NCBI RefSeq assembly: GCF_020215645.1
Contig: NZ_CP084058.1
Span: 5,952,001 to 6,016,000, forward strand
DNA length: 64,000 nt
Origin: Nonomuraea gerenzanensis
GTDB lineage: Bacteria > Actinomycetota > Actinomycetes > Streptosporangiales > Streptosporangiaceae
Reading direction: 5' to 3'
Part shown: piece by piece, positions 8,650 to 17,396 of the stretch
Position numbering within the stretch: position 1 is the first letter of the stretch
Layout of the letters: each line of letters opens with the position of its first letter
Program-made: the position numbers and the translations under genes
The notes under the pieces: generated by a model
What the model saw: the letters and a program-made list of their open reading frames with translations, nothing else
Databases searched by the model: none
Told to the model about the DNA's origin: nothing

Positions 8650-9294
8650 TCAGGACTCCAGGAAGTGCAGCACGGCCAGCACGCGGCGGCTGTAGCCGGT
8701 GGTGTGCGACAGGTTCAGCTTGTCGAACAGCGAGTTGACGTGCTTCTCCACCGCGCTCTGCGACACGTGCAGCTCCTGCGCGATCGAGGCGTTGGTCAGC
8801 CCCTGGGCCATCCGCTCCAGCACCGCGCGCTCGCGCGCCGTCAGCCGCGACAGCGGGTCCACCTGCGTGGTGCGGGCCAGGAGCTGCCGCACCACCTCCG
8901 GGTCGAACGCCGCGCCGCCCGCGCCCACCCGTTCCAGCGCGTCGAGGAAGTCGCCGACCTGCCCGACCCGGTCCTTCAGCAGGTAGCCCACGCCGTCGAC
9001 GTCGGAGCTCATCAGCTCGGTGGCGTAGCGCTTCTCCACGTACTGCGACAGCACCAGCACCTTGACCTCGGGCCAGCGGCGCCGGATCTCCAGCGCCGCC
9101 CGCAGCCCCTCGTCGGTGTGGGTGGGCGGCATGCGCACGTCGGCCACGACGATGTCGGGGCGGTGCTCATCCACCGCCGCCACCAGCGCCTGCCCGTCGC
9201 TGACGGCCGCGGGCACCTCGTGCCCCTCCTCCACCAGCAGCCGCACCAGGCCCTCGCGCAGCAGCGTGGAGTCCTCAGCGAGGATCACCCGCAC
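8650..9294 (-). CDS. NarL/FixJ-type response regulator
   Basis: 214 residues. The receiver domain has the acidic pair E7/D8, phospho-acceptor Asp52 (VVADVRMP) and a conserved Lys in YLLKDRVG. Residues about 148-210 form a LuxR-type helix-turn-helix (LTARERAVLERMAQGLTN, ALTNASIAQELHVS-like recognition helix). Its start overlaps the last 10 bp of the upstream histidine kinase gene, so they form a cognate pair. DNA targets are unknown. The last gene of a three-gene operon DedA-kinase-regulator. Confidence 0.9.
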   Translation of the reverse strand: MRVILAEDSTLLREGLVRLLVEEGHEVPAAVSDGQALVAAVDEHRPDIVVADVRMPPTHTDEGLRAALEIRRRWPEVKVLVLSQYVEKRYATELMSSDVDGVGYLLKDRVGQVGDFLDALERVGAGGAAFDPEVVRQLLARTTQVDPLSRLTARERAVLERMAQGLTNASIAQELHVSQSAVEKHVNSLFDKLNLSHTTGYSRRVLAVLHFLES

Positions 9295-10391
9295 GGCAGC
9301 ACCGCCGTGATCGTCGTGGGGCCGCCCGCCGGGCTGGTGACCTCGAACCGGCCGTCGAGCGCCGCCACCCGCCTGGCCAGCCCCGACAGGCCGCTGCCCG
9401 TCGCCTGCGCGCCGCCCGCGCCGTCATCGCGCACCCGTACGACCACCGCCGCGTCCTCCTCCTCGTGCACCTCGACCGTGATCCGCGTGGCGCCGGCGTG
9501 CTTGGCCGCGTTCGTCACCGCCTCGCAGACCACGAAGTACGCCGCCGTCTCCACCGCCATCGGCGGCCGCCGTTCCAGCCGGCAATCTACCGTGACGGGC
9601 ACGCTGGAGCGTTCCGCGACCCCCGCCAGCGCCTCGCCCAGCCCGAGGGAGTCCAGCCCGCTCGGGTAGACCCGCCAGGCCACCTCGCGCAGCTCCGTGA
9701 GCGCCTGCTGCGCCTCGCGGTGCGCCTGCTCCATCAGCTCGGTACGGCCGCGCAGGGACCGGCCGATCAGCATCGACAGCGCCACCAGCCGCTGCTGCAG
9801 CCCGTCGTGCAGGTCACGCTCGATCCTGCGCCGCTCGGAGTCGACCGCCGCCACGATCCCGGCCCGGCTCTCGGCCAGCTCGGTGATCCGGCGCCGCAGC
9901 ACCTCGGTCGGGTCGGGGCCGAGCATCCGCCTGGCCAGCGTGACCTCCAGCGCGTGCACGCCGGCCAGGCCCGACAGCACCAGGAACAGCGCCACGAACC
10001 CGGCGACGCCGAGATAGGTCCCCAGCGGCAGCGAGGGCGCCATGCCGTCGAACGGCTCGCCCCGCGCCCAGGCGGACACGAACGGCACCGCCGTCCTGAC
10101 CCCGAACACCAGCAGCGCGATCACCAGGCCGCCCAGCACCCCGACGGGCACCCGCGCGGCCAGGTACCCGGCCGCCCGCTTGCCGCGCCCGTCGCTCAGC
10201 GCGTCGAGCGACGACAGGTCCAGGCGCAGGCGGCGGGCCTCCAGCCTGGCCAGCCGCCGGGTGGCGGCCCACACGTTGGGGTTGCCCAGGAACGGCAGCG
10301 CGAGCAGCAGGAACGCCAGCTCCGCCAGTGCGGTGACGGCGCCCAGCAGCACGGCGCCGCCCAGGCGCAGCCCCTCAGCGACGGCTCGCAT
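9285..10391 (-). CDS. Membrane sensor histidine kinase (HisKA_3 type)
   Basis: 368 residues. The first 150 residues hold four hydrophobic segments (for example LLLALPFL and LGGLVIALLVFGV). The phospho-acceptor helix ERDLHDGLQQRLVAL lies near residue 195, followed by the N box (VTNAAKHAGATRI, about 290) and the glycine-rich G boxes (VRDDGAGG, GSGLSGLARRVAALDG). No separate extracellular sensor domain is seen, so it may sense the membrane state. The gene overlaps the DedA gene by 17 bp and the regulator by 10 bp, making DedA a likely functional partner. Confidence 0.9.
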   Translation of the reverse strand: MRAVAEGLRLGGAVLLGAVTALAELAFLLLALPFLGNPNVWAATRRLARLEARRLRLDLSSLDALSDGRGKRAAGYLAARVPVGVLGGLVIALLVFGVRTAVPFVSAWARGEPFDGMAPSLPLGTYLGVAGFVALFLVLSGLAGVHALEVTLARRMLGPDPTEVLRRRITELAESRAGIVAAVDSERRRIERDLHDGLQQRLVALSMLIGRSLRGRTELMEQAHREAQQALTELREVAWRVYPSGLDSLGLGEALAGVAERSSVPVTVDCRLERRPPMAVETAAYFVVCEAVTNAAKHAGATRITVEVHEEEDAAVVVRVRDDGAGGAQATGSGLSGLARRVAALDGRFEVTSPAGGPTTITAVLPCG

Positions 10392-10992
10392 GCCTCCCCT
10401 TGCGCCGCTCGGTCAGCCGGACCACGACGAAGACCACGACCGCCAGGGCGACCAGGCCGAGCACGACCTTGCTGCCGATGCCGGCGTAGGTCTCCACCAG
10501 GTGCCAGTTGTCGCCCAGGAGGTAGCCGGCCATCACGAAGGCGGTGTTCCAGATGAGGCTGCCGGCCGTCGTGAGCAGCGTGAACACCGGCAGCGGCATG
10601 CGCTCCACGCCGGCGGGGATGGAGATGAGGCTGCGGAAGATGGGGATCATCCTGCCGAAGAACACGGTCTTGCGGCCGTGGCGGTGGAAGAACGCCTCGG
10701 TCTTCTCGATGTCGGTGATCTTGATCAGGGGCAGCTTGGCGGCGATGGCCAGCGTGCGCTCGCGGCCGAGCAGCGCCCCCACCGCGTACAGGGCCAGCGC
10801 ACCGATCACCGACCCCAGCGTCGTGCACACCAGGACGTCGAGCAGGTCCATGCTGCCCTTGCTCGCGGTGAAACCGGCGAGCGGCAGGATCACCTCGCTC
10901 GGCAGGGGCGGGAACAAGTTCTCCAGTGCGATGGCCAGCCCCGCCCCCACGGCACCAAGGCTCTCCATCAATCCGATCAGCCAGTCAGTCAT
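10375..10992 (-). CDS. DedA/SNARE-associated-type membrane protein
   Basis: 205 residues from ATG at 10992. The family signature is present: ENLFPPLPSEVILPLAGF near residue 24, a glycine-containing second segment, then FGRMIPIFRSLISIPAGV (about residues 120-137), and two C-terminal membrane helices ending in a basic tail. DedA proteins are implicated in lipid-carrier (undecaprenyl phosphate or phospholipid) flipping and envelope homeostasis. It begins an operon with a kinase and regulator whose genes overlap it, which suggests that the two-component pair monitors the same envelope process. The promoter should lie between 10993 and 11076. Confidence 0.9.
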   Translation of the reverse strand: MTDWLIGLMESLGAVGAGLAIALENLFPPLPSEVILPLAGFTASKGSMDLLDVLVCTTLGSVIGALALYAVGALLGRERTLAIAAKLPLIKITDIEKTEAFFHRHGRKTVFFGRMIPIFRSLISIPAGVERMPLPVFTLLTTAGSLIWNTAFVMAGYLLGDNWHLVETYAGIGSKVVLGLVALAVVVFVVVRLTERRKGRHASRR

Positions 10993-11076
10993 GAGATCAA
11001 GGCTATGGAAGATCCGGAAAAACGCGGAATGGGGAGCATGCCCGATCGCTCCTGCGGTAAACCCCACCCCCCTTGT

Positions 11077-11094
11077 ACCGTACGATGTACGGTC
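11077..11094 (+). promoter_or_regulatory. Palindrome and probable leaderless promoter of the SNF2 gene
   Basis: ACCGTAC, GAT, GTACGGT form a 7-bp inverted repeat at 11077-11093, ending one base before the GTG of the SNF2 gene. TACGAT (11081-11086) inside it can serve as a -10 box, placing transcription start at or next to the start codon. No ribosome site precedes the gene. A repressor bound here would block initiation. Confidence 0.45.
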
Positions 11095-13872
11095 GTGAGC
11101 TCTTCGACGGATCTGGCCCGCTACCCGGCAGTCTTCCAACCCGGCGACCCGCCCAGATCCGGTCAGGTCGCCTTCCTCGACCCCGGCGGGGCGGACCTGG
11201 TCACCGTGACCGAGGAGCATGACGGGCAGATCCTGACCAGGCCCGCCCCGGCCACCCTCGTGCCCGTCGGGGAGGCGGTGGCGGCGCTGGCAAGGGCCCG
11301 CATGGACCCGCACGCCCATCCGGCCGCCCGCTTCTGGGGCGCCGCCGCGCTCATCGCGCTGCAGCTCCTGACCCGGGGGCGGATCCTGCCGGGCGTGACG
11401 TCCGGGGAGCACGACTCCTGGCGGGCCGGGCCGCTGGACGCCGAGGACCTGCGGCGCGTGCGTGAGCTGGCCGCCGCGATGCCCGCCGCCGCCCGCGCCA
11501 TCCCCCTCGACGGCGGCACGCCCGGCTCTGGCACGCCCGACGGAGAGCCGCTCGACGCAGAGCCGCTCGACGGCGGTCCGCTGCTGCCGGACGCCGAACC
11601 GCTCCTGCGGGCCTTCCTGGACGCGGTCGCCGACGCCATGCCGCGCTCGCCCGGCGCCGTACGCGCCACCGGCACCACCGCCTTCGCCGCCGCCAAGCCC
11701 GTCAAGGTCCCCCACCTGCGCCGCTGGTCGGAGGAGGTCTCGGCCGGGCTGGACGCCGGCGTGCGCCTGTCGCTGCGCATCGAGGCCGACGACCCGGCCA
11801 GCGCCGAGTTCCGCGCCGTCGTCCAGCTGCACAGCCTCGCCGACCCGTCCCTCGTCGTGGACGCCGCCGACCTGTGGCAGGGCCGCGACCCCGGCTTCGG
11901 CGCCCGCGCCAGGATCGAGGCCACGCTCGCCGTCCGCCGCGCCGCCCGCGCCTGGCCTCGCCTGGAACGCCTGCTGGAAAGCGCCGTCCCCGACGAGCTC
12001 ACGCTCTCCGACGGCGACGTCGAGGACCTCCTCGCCGGAGCCGCCGACCGCCTGGCCGCCGCCGGGGTGGACGTGCACTGGCCCAAGTCCCTCGTGCGCG
12101 GGCTCAGCGCCCGCGCCGTCATCGGCGAGCGCGACCCGGCGCCCTCCGACCTGCCCTCCTTCCTCGGCGGGCACCACCTGACCAGCTTCGACTGGCAGCT
12201 CGCCCTCGGCGGACACCGCCTGACCGCCGCCGAGATGGACCGCCTGGCAGAGGCCCACCGCCCCGTCGTACGGCTGCGCGACCAGTGGGTGCTCATCGAC
12301 CCCGACCTGGCCCGCAAGGCCCGCCAGCGCGACCTGAAGCCCCTGACGGGCATCGAGGCGCTCGGCGCCGCCCTGACCGGCACGGTCGAGGTCGAGGGCG
12401 AGCAGGTGCCCGTCGAGCCCACCGCCTGGCTGGAGGAGCTGCGTGAGCGCCTTGCCGAGCCCGCCGGGATCGACCCGCCGCAGGCCCTGGCCGCCACCCT
12501 GCGCGACTACCAGCTCGCCGGGCTGCGCTGGCTGGCCAGGATGACCTCGCTCGGCCTGGGCGCCTGCCTGGCCGACGACATGGGCCTGGGCAAGACGATC
12601 ACGCTCATCGCGCTGCACCTGCACCGCGCCGCCGAGGGCGCGGGCCCCACGCTCGTCGTCTGCCCCGCCTCGCTGCTGGGCAACTGGGAGCGCGAGATCA
12701 CCAGGTTCGCGCCCGGCGTGCCCGTGCGCCGCTACCACGGCAGCAACCGGGCCCTGGCCGAGGAGGGGTTCGTGCTGACCACGTACGCCACCATGCGGCT
12801 GGACGCCGCCCTGCTGGCCGCCCACCGCTGGGGCCTGGTCGTCGCCGACGAGGCCCAGCACGTCAAGAACCCCGCCTCCGGCACCGCCAAGGCGCTGCGC
12901 GAGATCCCCGCCGCCGCCCGCGTCGCCCTCACCGGCACCCCCGTGGAGAACAACCTCTCCGAGCTGTGGGCCATCCTCGACTGGACCACGCCGGGGCTGC
13001 TCGGCCCCCTCGGCCGGTTCAGGGCCCGCTGGGCCAGGCCCGTGGAGTCCGGCGACACCGACGCGGCCGAGCGGCTCTCGCGGCTGGTCGGGGCGTTCCT
13101 GCTGCGCCGCCGCAAGAGCGACCCCGGCATCGCGCCCGAGCTGCCGCCCAAGACCGAGACCGACCGGCCCGTGGCCCTGACCCCCGAGCAGGCCGGCCTG
13201 TACGAGGCCGTGGTCCGCGAGATCATGGCCCAGATCGCCGCCGCCCAGGGCATGGCCAGGCGCGGCCTGGTCGTCAAGCTGCTCACCGGGCTCAAGCAGA
13301 TCTGCAACCACCCCGCGCACTACCTGCACGAGACCAGCCCCCGCCTGACCGGCCGCTCCGGCAAGCTGGAGCTGCTCGACGAGCTGATCGACACCATCGT
13401 GGCCGGCGACGGCGCCGTGCTCGTCTTCACCCAGTACGTCGCCATGGCCCGCCTGCTGGAACGCCACCTCACCGACCGCGGCGTCCCCACCCAGCTCCTG
13501 CACGGCGGCACCCCCGTCGCCCGCCGCGAGGAGATGGTCCAGCGCTTCCAGGACGGCAGCGCCCCCGTGTTCCTGCTGTCGCTCAAGGCCGCCGGCACCG
13601 GCCTGAACCTGACCCGCGCCGACCACGTCATCCACTACGACCGCTGGTGGAACCCGGCCGTGGAGGACCAGGCCACCGACCGCGCCTACCGCATCGGCCA
13701 GACCAGGCCCGTCCAGGTGCACCGCCTCATCGCCGAAGGCACGATCGAGGACCGCATCGCCCGCATGCTCACCGCCAAACGCTCGCTCGCCGAGGCCGTG
13801 CTGGCCTCCGGCGAGGCCGCCTTCACCGAGCTGACCGACGCCGAGCTGGCCGCCCTCGTGGAGCTGAGATGA
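11095..13872 (+). CDS. SNF2-family DEAD/DEAH-like helicase
   Basis: 925 residues from GTG at 11095. The N-terminal 450 residues resemble the SNF2-associated bacterial domain (DUF3670-like). The motor follows: Q-motif region LRDYQLAGLRWL, motif I DDMGLGKTI (about residue 493), motif II VVADEAQHVKNP, motif III ALTGTPVENNLSELW, and the second RecA domain with VFTQYVAMARLLERHL, SLKAAGTGLNLTRADHVI and the arginine-rich motif VI ATDRAYRIGQTRPV. It is a DNA-dependent ATPase that translocates on duplex DNA. The downstream SWIM zinc-finger gene overlaps its stop codon by four bases; this pair is conserved in actinobacteria, and the complex may act in DNA repair or chromosome remodelling. An acidic insertion rich in PLDAEPLDGG lies near residues 140-170. 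Confidence 0.92.
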   Translation: MSSSTDLARYPAVFQPGDPPRSGQVAFLDPGGADLVTVTEEHDGQILTRPAPATLVPVGEAVAALARARMDPHAHPAARFWGAAALIALQLLTRGRILPGVTSGEHDSWRAGPLDAEDLRRVRELAAAMPAAARAIPLDGGTPGSGTPDGEPLDAEPLDGGPLLPDAEPLLRAFLDAVADAMPRSPGAVRATGTTAFAAAKPVKVPHLRRWSEEVSAGLDAGVRLSLRIEADDPASAEFRAVVQLHSLADPSLVVDAADLWQGRDPGFGARARIEATLAVRRAARAWPRLERLLESAVPDELTLSDGDVEDLLAGAADRLAAAGVDVHWPKSLVRGLSARAVIGERDPAPSDLPSFLGGHHLTSFDWQLALGGHRLTAAEMDRLAEAHRPVVRLRDQWVLIDPDLARKARQRDLKPLTGIEALGAALTGTVEVEGEQVPVEPTAWLEELRERLAEPAGIDPPQALAATLRDYQLAGLRWLARMTSLGLGACLADDMGLGKTITLIALHLHRAAEGAGPTLVVCPASLLGNWEREITRFAPGVPVRRYHGSNRALAEEGFVLTTYATMRLDAALLAAHRWGLVVADEAQHVKNPASGTAKALREIPAAARVALTGTPVENNLSELWAILDWTTPGLLGPLGRFRARWARPVESGDTDAAERLSRLVGAFLLRRRKSDPGIAPELPPKTETDRPVALTPEQAGLYEAVVREIMAQIAAAQGMARRGLVVKLLTGLKQICNHPAHYLHETSPRLTGRSGKLELLDELIDTIVAGDGAVLVFTQYVAMARLLERHLTDRGVPTQLLHGGTPVARREEMVQRFQDGSAPVFLLSLKAAGTGLNLTRADHVIHYDRWWNPAVEDQATDRAYRIGQTRPVQVHRLIAEGTIEDRIARMLTAKRSLAEAVLASGEAAFTELTDAELAALVELR

Positions 13873-14975
13873 CCGCCGCCCGTGGTTTCGCCGCGTTCGC
13901 CCCGCAGAGCGCCGGCGCCCGCTTCGCCACCTCCTGGTGGGGACGCGCCTGGATCCAGGCCCTGGAGGACACCTCCCTGGACCACGGCCTGCTGCGCAAG
14001 GGCCGCGCGTACGCCAAGCAGGGCCGGCTGGGCCCCATCACCGTCAGCCCCGGCAGGATCGCCGCCGTCGCCGAGAGCGAGTACGACGTCGTCGTCGCCG
14101 TCGAGCAGCTCACCGACGCCGAGTGGGAGCGCTTCCTGGACCAGGTGGCCGCCAAGGCGGGGCACATCGCCGCGCTGCTCGACCGCGACATGCCGCACGA
14201 CCTGGTGGAGGCCGCCCAGGACGCCGCCGTGCCGCTGCTGCCCGCCGTCGGCGACCTGGAGCCGGAGTGCTCCTGCCCCGACTGGGGGCACCCCTGCAAG
14301 CACGCCGCCGCCCTGTGCTACCAGGCCTCCTGGCTGCTGGACGCCGACCCGTTCGTGCTGCTGCTGTTGCGCGGGCGCGGCGAGCGCGACCTCATCGAGG
14401 CGCTGCAGGAGCGCGAGGCGCCTGCCCAGAAGCCGTCCGGGGTGCCGGCCGCCGTCGCCTACGCCGCCGGGGTGCCGCCGCTGCCGGAGCCGCCGCCGTA
14501 CGACGTGACCTACAGCCCGCCCGCGCTGGAGCCCGCGCCCGGCGTGGACGTGGCCGCGCTCGCGGTGCTGGCCGCCTCGGCCGCCGGGCGGGCCCGCGAG
14601 CTGCTGCGGCGCGGCAGGCTGCCGGAGCTGAGCGAGTACCAGGACCGCGTCCGCCTGGCCGCCGAGCACGACCTCGACCTCGGGCTCGACGCCGCCGTCC
14701 AGGCCTGGCGCCACGGCGGCGCCGACGGCCTGGACGTCCTGGACGGCTCCTGGACCCCGCCCCGGCGGGAGCTGGCCAGGGCCCAGGCGCTGCTGGAGGC
14801 CGGCTGGGAGGGCGAGCGCCCGCCGCACGTGGAGACGTGGCGCAACCGCTGGACCATCGGCCCCGTGCAGCTGCGCTACGGCCGTGACGGGCGCTGGTAC
14901 CCCTTCACCCGGCGCGACGACGAGTGGTGGCCGGCGGGGCCGCCGGAGCGCGACCCGGCGGCCCTGCTCGGCTGA
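13869..14975 (+). CDS. SWIM zinc-finger protein, partner of the SNF2 helicase
   Basis: 368 residues. The opening FATSWWGRAWIQALE and the zinc finger CSCPDWGHPCKHAAALCY (CxC...CxH, about residues 135-152) identify the SWIM class, thought to bind DNA or proteins. The C-terminal part is rich in Ala, Pro and Glu with few motifs and ends in WYPFTRRDDEWWPAGPP. The ATG overlaps the helicase stop (ATGA), indicating coupled translation and a stoichiometric partnership. No enzymatic motif is visible. A role as substrate-recognition subunit for the motor is inferred. Confidence 0.9.
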   Translation: MTAARGFAAFAPQSAGARFATSWWGRAWIQALEDTSLDHGLLRKGRAYAKQGRLGPITVSPGRIAAVAESEYDVVVAVEQLTDAEWERFLDQVAAKAGHIAALLDRDMPHDLVEAAQDAAVPLLPAVGDLEPECSCPDWGHPCKHAAALCYQASWLLDADPFVLLLLRGRGERDLIEALQEREAPAQKPSGVPAAVAYAAGVPPLPEPPPYDVTYSPPALEPAPGVDVAALAVLAASAAGRARELLRRGRLPELSEYQDRVRLAAEHDLDLGLDAAVQAWRHGGADGLDVLDGSWTPPRRELARAQALLEAGWEGERPPHVETWRNRWTIGPVQLRYGRDGRWYPFTRRDDEWWPAGPPERDPAALLG

Positions 14976-14984
14976 GCGGGCGCC

Positions 14985-15218
14985 CTACCAGGGGATCTGC
15001 AGGGCCCAGAGCTGGTTGGACGGGAAGCAGGTGTACCAGGGCCACAGGCCGGTGCTGCGGCCCTGCTGGCCGACGGAGTGGCAGCTCTCCGCGCTGGGGT
15101 AGTAGCCGTAGATGCTGACCGGCGCCGCCGCGGCCGCCGCGATGACGGGGGTCGTCCCGCCGGCGAAGGCGGCGAGGCCGAGGCTGATGGTGGCGAGGCG
15201 TAACGATGCTCTGCTCAT
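14985..15218 (-). CDS. Small secreted protein with two cysteines
   Basis: 77 residues from ATG at 15218 with an AGGAG ribosome site. Residues 1-32 form a Sec signal (basic start, hydrophobic core, Ala-rich end with possible cleavage near AAA-AP). The mature part of about 45 residues is rich in aromatic residues and contains only two cysteines (46 and 64), likely one disulfide, with a tryptophan-rich C-terminus. I recognise no family. An AT-rich inverted repeat sits 31-53 bp upstream. It could be a signalling or surface peptide; function unknown. Confidence 0.6.
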   Translation of the reverse strand: MSRASLRLATISLGLAAFAGGTTPVIAAAAAAPVSIYGYYPSAESCHSVGQQGRSTGLWPWYTCFPSNQLWALQIPW

Positions 15219-15248
15219 GAGGCTCCTCACCTGCGGATTCACCAGAAA

Positions 15249-15271
15249 CTGTTAGTTAATTTTACTAACAG
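15249..15271. promoter_or_regulatory. AT-rich inverted repeat upstream of the secreted peptide gene
   Basis: CTGTTAGT, a 7-bp AT spacer, then ACTAACAG, with perfect 8-bp arms, unusually AT-rich for this genome. It lies between the VOC stop (15301) and the peptide start (15218). It may be a repressor operator (TetR-like geometry) or a weak terminator for the upstream operon. Confidence 0.45.
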
Positions 15272-15300
15272 AAAGCCGTCGTACAAGGGCCCCCGCAAGG

Positions 15301-15702
15301 CTAACCCTGGCGCGTCACCGCCAGGGTGCGCAGGACGCAGAACTCGTTGCCCTCCGGGTCGGCCATGACCACCCAGCTCCGGCCCTGGCCCTGGCCCACG
15401 TCCCGTCTGACGGCGCCGAGGCCGAGCAGCCTGGTCACCTCCTCGTCGGTGCCGCCGTCGATCGGGCTGAGGTCGAGGTGCAGCCGGTTCTTCCCGGCCC
15501 TGCCCTCGGGCACCTGGATGAACAGCAGGGTCGGCGGCATCTGGCGGGCCACCACCTGCTCGACGGTCGGCTTCCAGGAGCCGATCTCGACCTTGCCCTC
15601 GTGGCGGTCGATCACCTCGAAGTCCAGGACCGCGCACCAGAAGGCCGCGAGGCGCTCCGGATCGTGGCAGTCGATGGTCAGCTCGGTGAACCTACTGGTC
15701 AT
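15301..15702 (-). CDS. VOC-family protein (Glyoxalase_6-like)
   Basis: 133 residues. It opens with TSRFTELTIDCHDPERLAAFWCAVLDFEV and closes with WVVMADPEGNEFCVLRTL, the two VOC half-motifs, with NRLHLDLSP in between, a pattern seen in actinobacterial Glyoxalase_6 proteins. The gene overlaps the upstream FAD monooxygenase by 11 bp, so the two are co-translated and may act on the same molecule. Specific reaction unknown. Confidence 0.8.
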   Translation of the reverse strand: MTSRFTELTIDCHDPERLAAFWCAVLDFEVIDRHEGKVEIGSWKPTVEQVVARQMPPTLLFIQVPEGRAGKNRLHLDLSPIDGGTDEEVTRLLGLGAVRRDVGQGQGRSWVVMADPEGNEFCVLRTLAVTRQG

Positions 15703-17281
15703 GTCCCGCTCCGGTGCTCGGCGGCGTTCCGAGCCAGGCGGCGAGCGCCTGACGCAGCGAGGACGCGGCGCCGTCCGCGCTCTCGCCGAGGCCGGCGGCC
15801 CAGGCGACGTGGCCGTCCGGGCGGATCAGCAGGGCGTCGGCCGGCCGGTCGTCGGTCTTGGCGGTGCGGACGTCGAGGAGCCGCCCCCAGTCCTGGGCGA
15901 TCCGGCGGAGCTCCGGGAGGCCGGCCAGGTCGAGCAGGACGGGCCGGGCGGCGTGCATGAGCCCGGCGACGCTGGTGACGCCTTCGTCGGTGTGCAGGGT
16001 GAGGTCGGGGGCGAAGGCGCCGGCCAGCGGATGATGAGGCCCGGCGCCGGGCATCGGGTAGCGGAGGTCGGCGCCGGCGACGAGGGCTCCCATCCGGCGC
16101 AGCGGCTGCTCGTCGGTGAGCAGCTCGGTGAAGAGCTCCCGCAGCGCCTCCGCGGCCGCGTCGTGCCCGCGCCGCAGGGCCACCTGCGCCCGGGTGTGCA
16201 GCAGGGTACGGGCGCCGGCCAGGTGGCGTTCGGCGTGGTAGGTGTCCAGCAGGCCGGCCGGGGCCGTGCCGCGCAGGTCGGCGGCCAGCTTCCAGGCCAG
16301 GTTGACCGCGTCCAGCATGCCGGCGTTGAGCGCCACCCCGGTGGCCGGGAACAGGTGCGCCGCGTCCCCGGCCAGCAGGATCCGCCCCTCGCGGTAGCGT
16401 TCGGCCTGGCGGGCCTTGAAGGTGAAGCGCGACAGCCGGGTCGATCCGGCCAGGGGCAGGTGGGCGCCGAGCACGCGGTGGATGCTGTCCTGCAGCTCGG
16501 TCAGGGTCATCGGGACGTCGTCGTCGTACTCGATGGTCTCGTCCTCGATGGTGTAGAGGGAGACGGACCGGTTGCCGGGTGTGGAGCCGACGCCGAGCAG
16601 GCCCTGGTCGGTGCGGGTGAATCCGGCGCGGACGGTGCCGAAGCCGGGGACGTCGAGATCGCCGTTGTCCAGGACGGTGGCCGTGTCGGGCAGGGTGACC
16701 TGGGCCAGCCGGTTGACCTCGGGATAGGTGGTGCCGGGGAACGGGATGCCCGCCCAGTCGCGCACGCGGCTGCGCGCGCCGTCGCATGCCACGAGGTAGC
16801 GGGCGCTCACCCGGTAGGGGCCGTCCGGGCCGCTCACGTCCACGGTGACCGCAGCACTGTCCTGGCTCACCCCGGCCACCTCGTGCCCGCGGCGAAGCTC
16901 GACGCCGAGCTCGCCGGCGCGTTCGCCGAGCAGCCGCTCCAGCAGTTGCTGCGGCAGCGGCAGGGCGTGCATCGGGGGATCCGGCAGCTGGGTGAGGTCC
17001 AGATGCACCCCGCCGAACGGGAACCGGGGAGCGGGCATGGGACCGGTGCAGGCGGCTCGGAAACGTTCCAGCAAGCCTCGGTGGCGCAGCAGCTCCAGGA
17101 TCTGGCCGCCCAGGCCGCCGGCCTTGGGGGTGTCGCGGGGGCGCGGCTGCCGTTCCAGCACCAGCGGCCGCACTCCGGCCAGGCGCAGTTCGGCGGCCAG
17201 CATGAGACCGGTCGGGCCGGCCCCCACGATGATCACGTCGGCGTTCTCCGACGGCCGGTCAGTCTCGTGGTGCTCGATCAT
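15692..17281 (-). CDS. FAD-dependent aromatic monooxygenase (PheA/TfdB/Rox-like)
   Basis: 529 residues from ATG at 17281 with AAAGG upstream. FAD-binding motifs are clear: VIIVGAGPTGLMLAAEL (residues about 15-31), the DG motif YLVACDGARSRVRDWAGI, and the GD motif LLAGDAAHLFPATGVALNAG. The last 130 residues (from about 400) resemble the thioredoxin-like C-terminal domain of phenol hydroxylases and rifampicin or tetracycline monooxygenases. It should hydroxylate a phenolic or polyketide-like substrate using NADPH and oxygen. The downstream VOC gene overlaps, and a second FAD monooxygenase and a LysR gene lie upstream, suggesting a small oxidative detoxification cluster. Confidence 0.85.
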   Translation of the reverse strand: MIEHHETDRPSENADVIIVGAGPTGLMLAAELRLAGVRPLVLERQPRPRDTPKAGGLGGQILELLRHRGLLERFRAACTGPMPAPRFPFGGVHLDLTQLPDPPMHALPLPQQLLERLLGERAGELGVELRRGHEVAGVSQDSAAVTVDVSGPDGPYRVSARYLVACDGARSRVRDWAGIPFPGTTYPEVNRLAQVTLPDTATVLDNGDLDVPGFGTVRAGFTRTDQGLLGVGSTPGNRSVSLYTIEDETIEYDDDVPMTLTELQDSIHRVLGAHLPLAGSTRLSRFTFKARQAERYREGRILLAGDAAHLFPATGVALNAGMLDAVNLAWKLAADLRGTAPAGLLDTYHAERHLAGARTLLHTRAQVALRRGHDAAAEALRELFTELLTDEQPLRRMGALVAGADLRYPMPGAGPHHPLAGAFAPDLTLHTDEGVTSVAGLMHAARPVLLDLAGLPELRRIAQDWGRLLDVRTAKTDDRPADALLIRPDGHVAWAAGLGESADGAASSLRQALAAWLGTPPSTGAGHDQ

Positions 17282-17396
17282 CAATGACCTTTCGATGGTG
17301 TCGTTCGTCGCGCCGGGACGGGCTTCGCCCGCGGCGGGTCGTAGGCCGGGTCGGGGCTGGTGAGCCTGCGGGCACGCATGGCACTCACTCCTCGCG

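Noticed and set aside
10375..13722. Very long minus-strand frame opposite the SNF2 gene
   Set aside because: Only its last 205 codons (DedA) encode a recognisable protein; the rest mirrors the helicase.
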